Shown here in pieces: positions 7,827 through 16,235 of a stretch of 55,214 nt of DNA. Every line of letters begins with the position of its first letter. Positions within the stretch are counted from its first letter, which is position 1. A program made the translations under genes and the position numbers. The stretch lies in contig PLXO01000149.1 in the NCBI GenBank assembly GCA_003151425.1, forward strand, positions 1-55,214. The letters are read 5' to 3'. The notes below the pieces were generated by a model. That model was given only the letters and a program-made list of their open reading frames with translations, was not told where the DNA came from and did no database searches. The stretch is from Acetobacteraceae bacterium (GTDB lineage: Bacteria; Pseudomonadota; Alphaproteobacteria; Acetobacterales; Acetobacteraceae).

Positions 7827-9155
7827 TCAGTGCGGCAGGATTTCTCCCCGTGTCTCCCGCCCCAGCGCCATTGCCAGGATCGACAGCGCCGCGAAGCAGG
7901 TCATCACCGCGGTCGCCTTCGCGAAGTCCCCGCCGAACGGCGCCGCCAGCAGCCCAGCCACCAGCGGCCCGAAGCTGGTGATCACCCGTCCGGTGCCGTT
8001 GCAGAACGATACCGCGGTGGCGCGCACGTGCGTCGGGAACAACTCCGGCAGATAGACCGCATGGCCGGAGAACACGCCGAACACGCAGAAGCCGAAGATC
8101 GGCAGCATGACCGGGTACAGGCTGTAGTCCTGAAGTCCGAGATACAGGTACAGCCCGCTGGCGATCGTGCCGATGTTGTACAGCACAATGGTCGGGCGGC
8201 GCCCGATTGCGTCCGCAACGAAGCCGAACGCAGTGTAGCCCAGGATTCCGCCCAGCCCCCACAGCGTCATGCCATGGCCGATGAACGGCACGGCGGCGCC
8301 GCCGGTGATGCCGCCGCGCGCCAGGATCTGGCCCTGGATGGTCGGCAGCCAGATCTGGCTGGTCCAGATCGCGAGCAGCGTGCCCAGGCAGAACAGCACG
8401 CCCACCATCGTGCTGTAGCGGTTCTCCGCGCTGAATAATTGTTTCGGCGAGAAACTGAGGAACGATCGGTCGGCATCGCTGATGTCGCGGGCCGACTTCA
8501 GCTCCTGGCGCCGGGCGTGCACCGCCTGGAAGCGCGCCGGCTCGTCCATGCCGCGGCGGATCAGCAGCAGGATCAGCGCCGGCAGCACGCCGGCGAACAG
8601 CACGTAGCGCCAGCCATACGGCCCCACCCAGGCGAACAACTGGCCCCCGATCAGGCTGCCAAACCCGCCGCCGGTCATCATGATGCCCAGCACCTTGGCG
8701 CGCTGCGCCTCCGCGAAGGCCTCGGCGACCAGCGGGATACCGACCACCAGCTCCGCGCCGGTGCCGACACCGGTGAAGAAGCGGCAGATGCCGAACATGA
8801 CCGGCCCCTGGGAGAAACCCTGCAAGGCGGTGAAGATCGCCACCATCACCACGCTGAGTGCCAGGGTGCGGATGCGGCCGATATAGTCGCCGACGACGCC
8901 GAAGAAGAAGCCGCCGACCGCCCAGCCGAGCAGCCCGACCATGCTGAGGATGCCGCCGACCCGGCCAATCTCGGCGATCGAGGGATTGCCGCCCAACAGC
9001 TCGGTCAGCGCCGGGCGCAGCACGAGGGCGAACAGGTTGAAATCGGTGTTGTCCAGCGACCAGCCGAGCCAGGCCACCAGGAAGACCATCCACTGGTAGT
9101 GTGTGACCTCGCGTATCCAGCCACGTTGGCTGGTCGTTGTTCCGTTGCGTGGCAT
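7827..9155 (-). CDS. MFS transporter, aromatic acid/sugar symporter type
   Basis: A 442-residue major facilitator with about 12 hydrophobic segments. The loop between helices 2 and 3 carries GVVGDYIGRIRTL, a variant of MFS motif A, and a second copy GFVADAIGRRPTI follows in the C-terminal half. The N-terminal segment GWSLDNTDFNLFALVL, with Asp residues in helix 1, is typical of AAHS/sugar-porter proteins that take up organic acids with protons. No catabolic gene is adjacent to reveal the substrate. The gene stands alone between convergent and REP-rich regions. Confidence 0.85.
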   Translation of the reverse strand: MPRNGTTTSQRGWIREVTHYQWMVFLVAWLGWSLDNTDFNLFALVLRPALTELLGGNPSIAEIGRVGGILSMVGLLGWAVGGFFFGVVGDYIGRIRTLALSVVMVAIFTALQGFSQGPVMFGICRFFTGVGTGAELVVGIPLVAEAFAEAQRAKVLGIMMTGGGFGSLIGGQLFAWVGPYGWRYVLFAGVLPALILLLIRRGMDEPARFQAVHARRQELKSARDISDADRSFLSFSPKQLFSAENRYSTMVGVLFCLGTLLAIWTSQIWLPTIQGQILARGGITGGAAVPFIGHGMTLWGLGGILGYTAFGFVADAIGRRPTIVLYNIGTIASGLYLYLGLQDYSLYPVMLPIFGFCVFGVFSGHAVYLPELFPTHVRATAVSFCNGTGRVITSFGPLVAGLLAAPFGGDFAKATAVMTCFAALSILAMALGRETRGEILPH

Positions 9156-9283
9156 CCGTTTTTCCCCCCTGCCAGGTGTCTTCGGCGAACCCAGGCTTGT
9201 TCGTTCAAGTCTGGCGGCTTTGAGCCGTTGCCAGGGAGCCTATCAGGTTGGCAGGCAGGTTCACGCGTTTTCTTGGAAGTTGT

Positions 9284-9407
9284 CTTCTTCTCCCCCTCCC
9301 CTTGAGGGAGGGGGATGGGGGGAGGGGTTGGTCCCAGTGTCGCGCCGAGGCTTCGTACCGCGAGACCCCTCCCCCCGCCCCCCTCCCTCAAGGGGAGGGG
9401 GAGAAGG
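9284..9407. repeat. Inverted pair of GC-rich repeats
   Basis: Copies at 9284-9329 and 9365-9407 are in opposite orientation and match the repeat at 5401-5443. Each can fold on its own and the two can pair with each other. They sit between the MFS promoter region and the 3' end of the COQ7 gene. Confidence 0.85.
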
Positions 9408-9411
9408 TTTC

Positions 9412-10023
9412 TCAGATCCGTTCGCTGAGCGCGATGGCCGCCCGGCAGCCGGTCTTGATGACCGCCCGCAGCAGACGATAGGCCGGTGCCTGCTCCGCGC
9501 CATGCGCCAGGCCGGTGTCGCGGTGCTCGAGCTCCTCGTCGCGGAATCGGCTGATCGTGGCACGCAAATCAGCTTCGGTCTCGTCGAGGGCGGCGATCTG
9601 CTTCTGGTAGTGCGCGTCGATCGTTTCTTCCACCGCGACGGTGCAGGCCATCGCGCTCCGCTCGCCCAGCGCCGCGGTCAGCGCGCCGAGCGCGAAGCCA
9701 GCCAAGTGCCAGATCGGCAGCAGCGCGGTCGGCCGCACCTGGCGGTCGGCGATCAGGCCGTCGAATGTCGCCAGGTGGCGCTCCTCCTGTGTCAGCATGT
9801 GCCGCAGCAGGTCCGCCTTGCCCCGCGCGCGCAACGCGGCGAGCTGACCCTGGTAGATGCGGACTGCGGCATACTCGCCGGCATGGTCCACCCGGATCAT
9901 GCGCGCCACCGATGCCGCCGCCGGCGGATCACCCGGCAGCCGCGATATCGTTTCTGTTGCATTGCCCATCGTTCCGGTCATCGCCGGTATCGTTGCAATG
10001 GTCGTCGGTACGGTTTCGGTCAT
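9412..10023 (-). CDS. coq7: Demethoxyubiquinone hydroxylase (COQ7 family)
   Basis: A 203-residue ferritin-like di-iron enzyme for the penultimate hydroxylation in ubiquinone synthesis. The di-iron ligands are recognisable as paired Glu/ExxH motifs: DHAGEYAAVRIYQGQ, QEERHLATF, VEETIDAHY and DEELEHRDTG. The start ATG 10023 overlaps the stop of dsbB (ATGA), so the two are translationally coupled. The extra ~35 N-terminal residues rich in Thr/Ile/Pro are outside the catalytic domain. Membrane-associated on the cytoplasmic face. Confidence 0.93.
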   Translation of the reverse strand: MTETVPTTIATIPAMTGTMGNATETISRLPGDPPAAASVARMIRVDHAGEYAAVRIYQGQLAALRARGKADLLRHMLTQEERHLATFDGLIADRQVRPTALLPIWHLAGFALGALTAALGERSAMACTVAVEETIDAHYQKQIAALDETEADLRATISRFRDEELEHRDTGLAHGAEQAPAYRLLRAVIKTGCRAAIALSERI

Positions 10024-10535
10024 GGTCGGTCTCGGCCACTTCGCCACAGCACGCCGGCCAGCAGTAACGCGAATGCAGCGGCATAGAGCAGATTCATCGC
10101 CGCCAGCGACACCGGCAGGCCGGGAATCGCAAAGCTCGGCGAGTCGCACGGTTTCGCCGGCTGCGCCGGCATCGCCTTCAGCATGTCGGCGATGGACCCG
10201 CCGCTGAATGTCGGCGCGGCGCATTCGGGCAGCGGGCTGGCCCAGAAATGCTGCTCGACCCCGACATGCACCGCGCCGAGCGCCGCGCCGGCGAGCGCTG
10301 CCAGCGCCGCGACCCACAGCAGGATGTGCGCTGGACCGCGCGGCAGCACGGCCGCGACCAGTCCCAGCACGACGATCACGCGATACGGCCAGCGTTCCCA
10401 CAGGCACAGCGCGCAGGGTGCGAACCCGCCCCAATGCTCCGCTACCAACGCGATGCCCAAGGCGAGGCCGGCGGCAACGGCGCATGCCAGAGCGATGGTG
10501 CGTGTGGCCGGTACCGTCATGCGCCGCATGTGCAC
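10020..10535 (-). CDS. dsbB: Disulfide bond formation protein B
   Basis: A 171-residue inner-membrane protein with four hydrophobic segments. It reoxidises DsbA and passes electrons to quinone. The first periplasmic loop has APCALCLWERWPYR with the redox CxxC, and the second has PECAAPTF and PCDSPSF for the second Cys pair. Overlap with coq7 is notable because DsbB uses ubiquinone as its acceptor. The ATG at 10535 and the ATG at 10529 are both possible starts. Confidence 0.9.
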   Translation of the reverse strand: MHMRRMTVPATRTIALACAVAAGLALGIALVAEHWGGFAPCALCLWERWPYRVIVVLGLVAAVLPRGPAHILLWVAALAALAGAALGAVHVGVEQHFWASPLPECAAPTFSGGSIADMLKAMPAQPAKPCDSPSFAIPGLPVSLAAMNLLYAAAFALLLAGVLWRSGRDRP

Positions 10536-10629
10536 GCGAACGGCAGCCCGTGCAAGCAGCCGGACGGTTGCCGCACAGTCACGCCTTGATTACGATTGCC
10601 GCGGAGCGCGGATCGGGAGGAACACGACC

Positions 10630-11256
10630 ATGCAACGCATTCTTTGGGGGCGGGCCACCTCCAGCAATGTCATGAAGGTGATCTGGCTGCTGGAGGAGCT
10701 GAGCCTGCCATACGATCGGATCGATGTCGGTGGCGCATTCGGCAAGACCGATACGCCGGAATACCGCGCGATGAATCCGACCGGCCTCGTGCCGACGTTG
10801 CAGGAAGACCACTTCACGCTATGGGAGAGCAACGCGATCCTGCGCTACCTCTGCACGGCGCATGCGCCGGACAGTCCGTTCTGGCCACAGCGGCCGCAGG
10901 CGCGTGCCAATGTCGACCGCTGGATGGACGCGCAGCAAACGGTGCTGAACCGGCCAATGTCCCTGGTGTTCTGGGGCCTGGTCCGCACCCCGCCGGAGAA
11001 GCGGGACGCCGCAGAGATCCAGCAGGCCGTGACGGAGACCGCGCGCGTCTGGCTCATGGTGTCCGCGCAACTCGCACACCACCCATACCTTGCCGGCGAC
11101 GAGCTGACCCTGGCCGATTTCCCCTGGGGCCCGCATCTTCACCGCTGGTTCAACATGGCGTTCGAACGTCCCGAAGTGCCGCACCTGCGCGCCTGGTACG
11201 ATCGGCTACTGGAACGGCCGGCTTACAAGGCATATGTGGCTGGCCCGGTGGTGTGA
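10630..11256 (+). CDS. Glutathione S-transferase family protein
   Basis: A 208-residue cytosolic GST. The N-terminal thioredoxin fold begins with RILWGRATSSNVMKVIWLLEEL and contains NPTGLVPTL and LWESNAILRYL, where the Glu-Ser pair contacts the gamma-glutamyl part of glutathione. The C-terminal helical domain includes DELTLADFPWGP with the conserved N-capping Asp. A Ser in TSSN is the likely activating residue. Substrate unknown. Confidence 0.9.
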   Translation: MQRILWGRATSSNVMKVIWLLEELSLPYDRIDVGGAFGKTDTPEYRAMNPTGLVPTLQEDHFTLWESNAILRYLCTAHAPDSPFWPQRPQARANVDRWMDAQQTVLNRPMSLVFWGLVRTPPEKRDAAEIQQAVTETARVWLMVSAQLAHHPYLAGDELTLADFPWGPHLHRWFNMAFERPEVPHLRAWYDRLLERPAYKAYVAGPVV

Positions 11257-11298
11257 GACCATCCCTCGGCGAGTGACGTCTGTTGTCGTCTGTCCCAA

Positions 11299-11330
11299 TA
11301 CGCCATGCCGGCCTCCGCTGACATGGCGTA
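11299..11330. terminator. Hairpin between convergent genes
   Basis: TACGCCATG at 11299-11307 pairs perfectly with CATGGCGTA at 11322-11330 around a 14-base loop. It lies between the ends of the GST and epimerase genes and probably serves both as terminator. Confidence 0.6.
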
Positions 11331-11345
11331 ATGTCGGCAAGCCGG

Positions 11346-12245
11346 TCATGTCCGTGCCAGCAGTGCGCGCCAGTCTCGGCTCGGTGCAAAACCCAGTTTT
11401 TCGCGCGCTTTGCTGCTGTCGTACAGCCCGGCGGTGGGATCGTCCGCATAGAGGTCAGGGCGCCGCAGCTCCGGCACATAGCCCCACCGTGCGTGCAGCC
11501 GCTCCAGTGTCGGCTCGTCACACAGCGTGTTTGGCGCACCGAGAAAGAAGGTATCAAAGTCCGTGTCGAGTGTCACCGCGGCCACGGTCGCGGCGGCGAC
11601 ATCGGTCGGCGCGACGTAGCACCACATGTCGCCGTGACCGAGAGCGCACCTTGCTTCAAGGTCTGCCGCCGTGATCGGAAACATCACCCATGTCGGTCGC
11701 AGAATGACAACGCTGGGTCCGCCGGCGCGCCGAAAGCCAGCCGCGATTGCTTCGCCAAGCTGCTTGCTTAGACTGTAGGCGTCCTGTGGTTCGAGCGGGT
11801 GGTCCTCGTCGATCGGCAGGTAGCGGGGAGGGCGCACGACGCGCTGGAAACACTGCCCCACTGCACATTCGCTGGAAAAGGACACCACCCTGCGCGCGCC
11901 GGCGCGCGTGGCGGCGTTGAACACCATCCAGGTGCCGCTTGTGTTGACCTCGAAGATGTTGGCCTGCGGGTTACCCCGACTGAGCAGCGCCGCGGTGTGA
12001 ACGACCGCGTCCGCGCCGGTGAATGCCGCGGCCAGGCAGTCGGCGTCGAGGATGGAGCCTTGGATGAAGTGCTCATCGTTCGTGCCGGGCGACTGATCCA
12101 GCCCGATGACGTCGTACCCCGCTGCCTTCAACTGCCGCGTTATGTGCCGGCCAAGACGCCCATTGCTGCCGGTCACCGCCACGCGGGCGCCAGATGCCGG
12201 GCTCATCGAACGCGGATCCATGAGATCCGGTGCTGTGCGTGGCAC
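11346..12245 (-). CDS. NAD-dependent epimerase/dehydratase family protein
   Basis: A 299-residue extended short-chain dehydrogenase. The Rossmann dinucleotide motif is VTGSNGRLGRH near residue 25, the active-site pair is YSLSKQLGE (YxxxK), and VVHTAALLSRG follows strand 4. The product could be a sugar-nucleotide epimerase or a related dehydrogenase. The adjacent Rieske oxygenase on the same strand upstream may suggest a catabolic setting, but a CACAGAG-like hairpin separates them. Confidence 0.87.
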   Translation of the reverse strand: MPRTAPDLMDPRSMSPASGARVAVTGSNGRLGRHITRQLKAAGYDVIGLDQSPGTNDEHFIQGSILDADCLAAAFTGADAVVHTAALLSRGNPQANIFEVNTSGTWMVFNAATRAGARRVVSFSSECAVGQCFQRVVRPPRYLPIDEDHPLEPQDAYSLSKQLGEAIAAGFRRAGGPSVVILRPTWVMFPITAADLEARCALGHGDMWCYVAPTDVAAATVAAVTLDTDFDTFFLGAPNTLCDEPTLERLHARWGYVPELRRPDLYADDPTAGLYDSSKAREKLGFAPSRDWRALLART

Positions 12246-12338
12246 ATCGGCCGCTGTCTTCTCATTCTTGATCTCCTGAACGCTGATGCGAACTGCCAGG
12301 GCGGCTCTCAGCTATTATCGGTTCGGGGTGTGCATCGG

Positions 12339-12533
12339 CACAGCAAGCAATCAAGTGCACACAGAGTTCCTCGGAGTCCCCACAGAGTTTCACAGAGAGA
12401 AGCGTTTATTGCGCTTCGCGCGAAGGAAGCAAAACCGCTGCGCGACGTGTCATTGGGAAGTTTCATTAATTTCTGCCTCGGTGAAACTCTGTGTGCGCGG
12501 TGGAACTCCGCGCGCACATGATTGCTTGCTGTG
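12339..12533. repeat. Long imperfect inverted repeat, CACAGAGTTTCACAGAG family (element 2)
   Basis: Arms at about 12339-12398 and 12474-12533 pair over ~58 bp with scattered mismatches; the outermost 15 bases CACAGCAAGCAATCA match perfectly. The centre (~75 bp) contains a smaller palindrome around CGCTTCGCGCGAAG. It lies between the epimerase and Rieske genes. It resembles element 1 in layout and in CACAGAG content, with different outer ends. Confidence 0.85.
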
Positions 12534-12540
12534 ATTCTCG

Positions 12541-13680
12541 TCAAGCATCTGTGGTGCCCGCCATACGCGCCCGCCACAGCGCGTGGAACGTGCCGATCGA
12601 GCGTTCCCAGAACGGCGAGAGCAGCAGATTGTCCGCAACTGGCGAAGCACGTCCCCGCTGCATCCATTCGATCGCGCGTTTGTCCTCGACGCGCAACTGC
12701 CGCCAGAATTCGACCATCTCGTCCCGAGCCGGACGATGCGCGGCATCGTCCGCGGCCTGGCCGACCAGGTACCAACTGGTCCGCCATTCGCAACGATCGA
12801 CCCCTAGCGGCATCCAGATGGTGCGGACCGCAAGCCCTCCGAACAAGGCCTGCTGGGCGTTCGGGAACAGATAGCAAAGATTGTCGGCCCGCTTTGCCGT
12901 GGGGTCGCGCAACGGCACCATCGGTGTAGCACTGCGCAGTGCTGCGTCCGCCTCGGTCACGAAGCCGAACATCGCTCCAAGCGCCACTTCCTCAAACGTT
13001 GGCTGCGCCGAGTCGAGGCGCGCCGGCAGTTTTTCATGCACGAACGGTTCGTGGTAGTTCTCGATCGACGCCTCGATCGCCAGCTTCCAGTTCGCCGCAA
13101 TCTGTCCTGTTTCGTAATGGGCCAGCCGCAGCGTGGTCATATCGTAGCCCTGCCAGAGCGTGGTCAGCGGCGCCACGTGATCTTGCAGCGACGACGCGGT
13201 GCCCGACAGGTCGATCCAAACGACGTCACTCCAGACCCCACAGCGAACCTCCCGCAGGCCAAGCCGCGCGCGATCGAGCGTTCCCGAGGCAGGAAGGCGC
13301 TGGCCGTCCCAGAGGGGCGTTGCGCGCAGCGCGCCGTCGAGACCGTAGGCCCAGCCATGATACGGGCACCGCAGGGTCGGCTGGCCTCGCACCGCCGCCG
13401 GCACGACAAGCGACGCGCGATGACGGCAGACGTTGTGGAATACCCGCACCTCACCGGTGCGGTCGCGCACCGCGACCAGGGGAAGACCGGCGGCCTCGAC
13501 CGGGATCTGGTCTCCGACGTCGGGCAGCTGGTGGTCGAACAGCAGCGCGGTCCAGCCGCCGGCAAACACAATCTCCTGCTCGGACTGAAACAAGGCCGCG
13601 TCGATGTAGGCGGCGCGGCGCAACGGGTGCGTTTCGACCACGTCCAATGCTGCGTCCATCACATCCTCCCGCCTATTCAA
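12541..13680 (-). CDS. Rieske [2Fe-2S] aromatic ring-hydroxylating oxygenase, large subunit
   Basis: A 379-residue non-heme iron oxygenase alpha subunit. The Rieske cluster motif is CRHR at residues 85-88 and CPYHGW at 105-110 (C85, H87, C105, H108). The mononuclear iron site is suggested by ENYHEPFVHEKL in the C-terminal domain. Members hydroxylate or demethylate aromatic acids, quaternary amines and similar compounds. No reductase or beta subunit is adjacent, so electrons must come from elsewhere. Confidence 0.9.
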   Translation of the reverse strand: MNRREDVMDAALDVVETHPLRRAAYIDAALFQSEQEIVFAGGWTALLFDHQLPDVGDQIPVEAAGLPLVAVRDRTGEVRVFHNVCRHRASLVVPAAVRGQPTLRCPYHGWAYGLDGALRATPLWDGQRLPASGTLDRARLGLREVRCGVWSDVVWIDLSGTASSLQDHVAPLTTLWQGYDMTTLRLAHYETGQIAANWKLAIEASIENYHEPFVHEKLPARLDSAQPTFEEVALGAMFGFVTEADAALRSATPMVPLRDPTAKRADNLCYLFPNAQQALFGGLAVRTIWMPLGVDRCEWRTSWYLVGQAADDAAHRPARDEMVEFWRQLRVEDKRAIEWMQRGRASPVADNLLLSPFWERSIGTFHALWRARMAGTTDA

Positions 13681-13753
13681 AGGAAGCCCACGTTCCTCAC
13701 GTCATCGCCGACCATTATAGCACATTCACGCAGACTGGAATCGCCGGCTTCTC

Positions 13754-13847
13754 CTGTCATTGCGAGGAGCGCAGCGACGAAGCAATCCCCATCCAGGTGG
13801 GCACCTCGCGGGGGATTGCTTCGTCGCTGCGCTCCTCGCAATGACAG
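13754..13847. repeat. Perfect 37-bp inverted repeat (CATTGCGAGGAGCGCAGCGA family)
   Basis: The arm at 13754-13790 is the exact reverse complement of 13811-13847, with a 20-base loop. Sequences of this type (CATTGCGAGGAGC...GACGAAGCAATCC) are recurrent intergenic repeats in several bacterial groups. The hairpin lies between the Rieske gene start and the end of hemJ. Confidence 0.92.
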
Positions 13848-13883
13848 GTGGGATGACAGGTGGGATGACAGGTGGGATGACAG
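13848..13883. repeat. 12-bp tandem repeat, three copies
   Basis: GTGGGATGACAG is repeated three times without change, and the preceding end of the 37-bp hairpin supplies the same ATGACAG, so the tandem array appears to have grown out of the hairpin's right end. Confidence 0.92.
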
Positions 13884-13925
13884 GTGACGTTTCCGGTCCG
13901 CGTGAATGTGCTCTGGCGTTTGGTA

Positions 13926-14369
13926 TCAGAACGGGCGCACGATCACCATGATGACGATGATGACCATCAGGACCGTCGGGATTTCGTTGGCAATCCGATA
14001 GAAGCGCTGCGACTTTGTGTTGCGGTCCTCGAGGAAGCGGCGGCGCCAGCCGGACAGCGCGCCGTGGAACCCCGACAGCAGCACCACCGCGGTCAGTTTC
14101 ACGTGCCACCAGCCGGCGAGCCAATCGAAGCCGGGGGTGAACGCGAGCAACAGGCCGAGGCACCAGACCGCGATCATCGCCGGCAGCATGATCTGGCGCA
14201 GCAGACGCCGCTCCATCACCTTGAACCGCTCGCTTTCGGCCGAGCCCGGTGTGGTTTCGCAATGATAGACATAAAGGCGCGGCAGATAGAGCAGCCCTGC
14301 CATCCAGGCGATCACCGCAATGACGTGGAACGCCTTGAGCCACGGGTTGAGCGCGATCAGCACCATCAT
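13926..14369 (-). CDS. hemJ: Protoporphyrinogen IX oxidase HemJ
   Basis: A 147-residue, four-helix inner-membrane protein of the HemJ (UPF0093) family, which oxidises protoporphyrinogen IX before ferrochelatase in heme synthesis. Family features include KAFHVIAVIAWMAGLLYLPR with the conserved His, and HVKLTAVVLLSGFHG. The start (ATG ATG at 14369) overlaps the stop of the HAD gene by four bases. It is the last gene of the hemE-hemH-HAD-hemJ operon. Confidence 0.92.
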   Translation of the reverse strand: MMVLIALNPWLKAFHVIAVIAWMAGLLYLPRLYVYHCETTPGSAESERFKVMERRLLRQIMLPAMIAVWCLGLLLAFTPGFDWLAGWWHVKLTAVVLLSGFHGALSGWRRRFLEDRNTKSQRFYRIANEIPTVLMVIIVIMVIVRPF

Positions 14370-15136
14370 TCCGTCCCCTCCAATGCCGCGCGCAGCAACG
14401 CCGGCAGATCATGCAATGAATGGAATGGCGCGGCACCTTCGGCCAGCAGATGTGCGCCGTCGTCGTCCGGGCAGAACCCGAGGCACGTCATTCCGGCGGC
14501 CATCGCGGCGCGGGCTCCCGGCACCGAGTCCTCGATCACCACACAGCTTTCCGGCGCGACGCCCTCGGCCGCCGCCGCGGCCAGGAACAGATCTGGCGCC
14601 GGCTTGCCGAGCGCCACGTCGTGGTGACTGTGCAGCCGACCGGCGACGACGTCCCCGAGCCCATTGCGGCCGAACTTGGCCCGCAGTTCGGCGTGCGAGG
14701 AATTGGACGCGATGCGCCAGGGAAGACCGAGCCGCGTGGTCTCCGCCAGCGCTGTCGCCGCACCAGGCATCAGCTCGACTTCCTCGGCCAGGACCGTGAC
14801 CAAACGCTCCTCCATGTGCAGCTCCCAATCCGGGGGCAGTGGGCATCGCAGCTCCGCCTCGATCAATGGCATCATCCTCGTCAGGTTCAGCCCGAGGAAT
14901 CGAACTTGACATTCCTTGGTCGTCATCACCCAGCCGAGCCGTGTCAATTCCTCGGCGACGACACGGTTGGCGACCGGCTCGCTGTCGACCAGTACGCCGT
15001 CGCAATCAAAGATCACAAGATACAGAGGAACGTGTCGCGCACGTAGCGTCCGGTAGGCTAGAGTCGCCATCTTCCCTGGGCCCGTCATCGGTCCCGGCTC
15101 GCCATACGTCCCAGGCTCCGCATCCAATCCGGACAT
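14366..15136 (-). CDS. HAD-superfamily phosphatase in the heme operon
   Basis: A hydrolase with all four HAD motifs: FDCDGVLVDSEP (nucleophile Asp), ASNSS, LGKPAPD (Lys) and VIEDSVPGA. The cap domain between motifs I and II makes it a beta-phosphoglucomutase/phosphoglycolate phosphatase-like enzyme. The start is uncertain: ATG 15136 would add about 38 residues rich in Gly and Pro ahead of the catalytic domain. It is one base from hemH and overlaps hemJ, so it is co-transcribed with heme genes, although its substrate is not known. Confidence 0.87.
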   Translation of the reverse strand: MSGLDAEPGTYGEPGPMTGPGKMATLAYRTLRARHVPLYLVIFDCDGVLVDSEPVANRVVAEELTRLGWVMTTKECQVRFLGLNLTRMMPLIEAELRCPLPPDWELHMEERLVTVLAEEVELMPGAATALAETTRLGLPWRIASNSSHAELRAKFGRNGLGDVVAGRLHSHHDVALGKPAPDLFLAAAAAEGVAPESCVVIEDSVPGARAAMAAGMTCLGFCPDDDGAHLLAEGAAPFHSLHDLPALLRAALEGTE

Positions 15137-15137
15137 T

Positions 15138-16235
15138 TCATCGGTCCCGGCTCCGCCTCAGTGGACAGGCGGTGTGCCGGTCAGGACACGCTCGTCCGCT
15201 GGCGTAGCTACACAGTCCTGGGCCATTGCCCAATGTCGCCTGCGCAAGATGCGCCAGGGCGATGATGAAATCCGGGTCCGCGTTCGGGGTCGGCAGGCGA
15301 AAATAGCCGGTCACGCCCAGCTTCTCCGCCAGGTCGCGGTATTCCACATCCAATTCGACCAGTGTTTCGGAATGCTCGGAGACGAACGCGATCGGCACAA
15401 CCAGCACGGCAACACGGTCGTGCGCGGCGCGCTCGATCTCGGCCTCGGTGCTCGGATCGAGCCATTTCTGTGGCGTGGCGCGTGACTGATAGCAGACCGT
15501 CCAATCGATATCCGGGTCACCCCAGGCCCGCATCACCGCTTCAGCCGTGCGTTCGATCTGGAACTGGTACGGATCGCCGCGGCGGACAATCGTCTCGGGC
15601 AGACCATGCGCCGAGAACAGCACCCGCAGTTTTAGGCCCGCCGACAGCTTGGCGCGCGCCGCGGTGTATTCGTTGCGCAGCCGGTCGGTGATGGACCGGA
15701 CATAGCGGTCATCCTCAAAATAGCAGCACAGCACCGTCGTGGACACGGCGAGACCGGCACGCGCCGCTGCCTCCCGCCAAGCAGTCAGGGAGCTTCCCGT
15801 GGTCGTCGTTGAATACTGCGGATAGAGCGGCAGCAGCAGGATCCGGTCCGGCTGCCATGCCTGCACTTCACGCACGGCTTCGTCGCTGAATGGGTGCCAG
15901 TAGCGCATGGCAATGAAGCACTTCGCGGCAAATCCCGAGGCTGCCTGTGGAAGCGCCTGTTCGAGCGCCTCGGCCTGTTGCCTGGTTTCCTCCAGCAATG
16001 GCGACTTCCCGCCGAGCAACGCGTAGTTGGCAGTCGCCGGCGCCACGCGCGCGCGCGCAATCCACCAGGCAAGCAGCGGACGAATGAAGAATGGCACTCG
16101 CAGAATCGCGGGATCTCGAAACAGGTTGAGCAGGAATGGGCGGGTCGCCTCCGGCCGGTCAGGGCCGCCCAGGTTGAACAGCACAATCGCGATGCGCTGG
16201 TGGTGGTCAACGCGCTGGGCGACGTTATCCGGCAC
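15138..16235 (-). CDS. hemH: Ferrochelatase
   Basis: A 365-residue enzyme that inserts ferrous iron into protoporphyrin IX. Catalytic His is in LFSAHGLPETIV and the acidic metal-binding segment is FVSEHSETLVELDVEYR; the N-terminal IAIVLFNLGGPD is typical. The C-terminal tail LCSYASGRACPDRHTACP adds three Cys residues, reminiscent of bacterial ferrochelatases that carry a [2Fe-2S] cluster near the C-terminus; this is an inference. Translation starts at GTG 16235, inside the last codons of hemE (11-base overlap). Confidence 0.93.
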   Translation of the reverse strand: MPDNVAQRVDHHQRIAIVLFNLGGPDRPEATRPFLLNLFRDPAILRVPFFIRPLLAWWIARARVAPATANYALLGGKSPLLEETRQQAEALEQALPQAASGFAAKCFIAMRYWHPFSDEAVREVQAWQPDRILLLPLYPQYSTTTTGSSLTAWREAAARAGLAVSTTVLCCYFEDDRYVRSITDRLRNEYTAARAKLSAGLKLRVLFSAHGLPETIVRRGDPYQFQIERTAEAVMRAWGDPDIDWTVCYQSRATPQKWLDPSTEAEIERAAHDRVAVLVVPIAFVSEHSETLVELDVEYRDLAEKLGVTGYFRLPTPNADPDFIIALAHLAQATLGNGPGLCSYASGRACPDRHTACPLRRSRDR

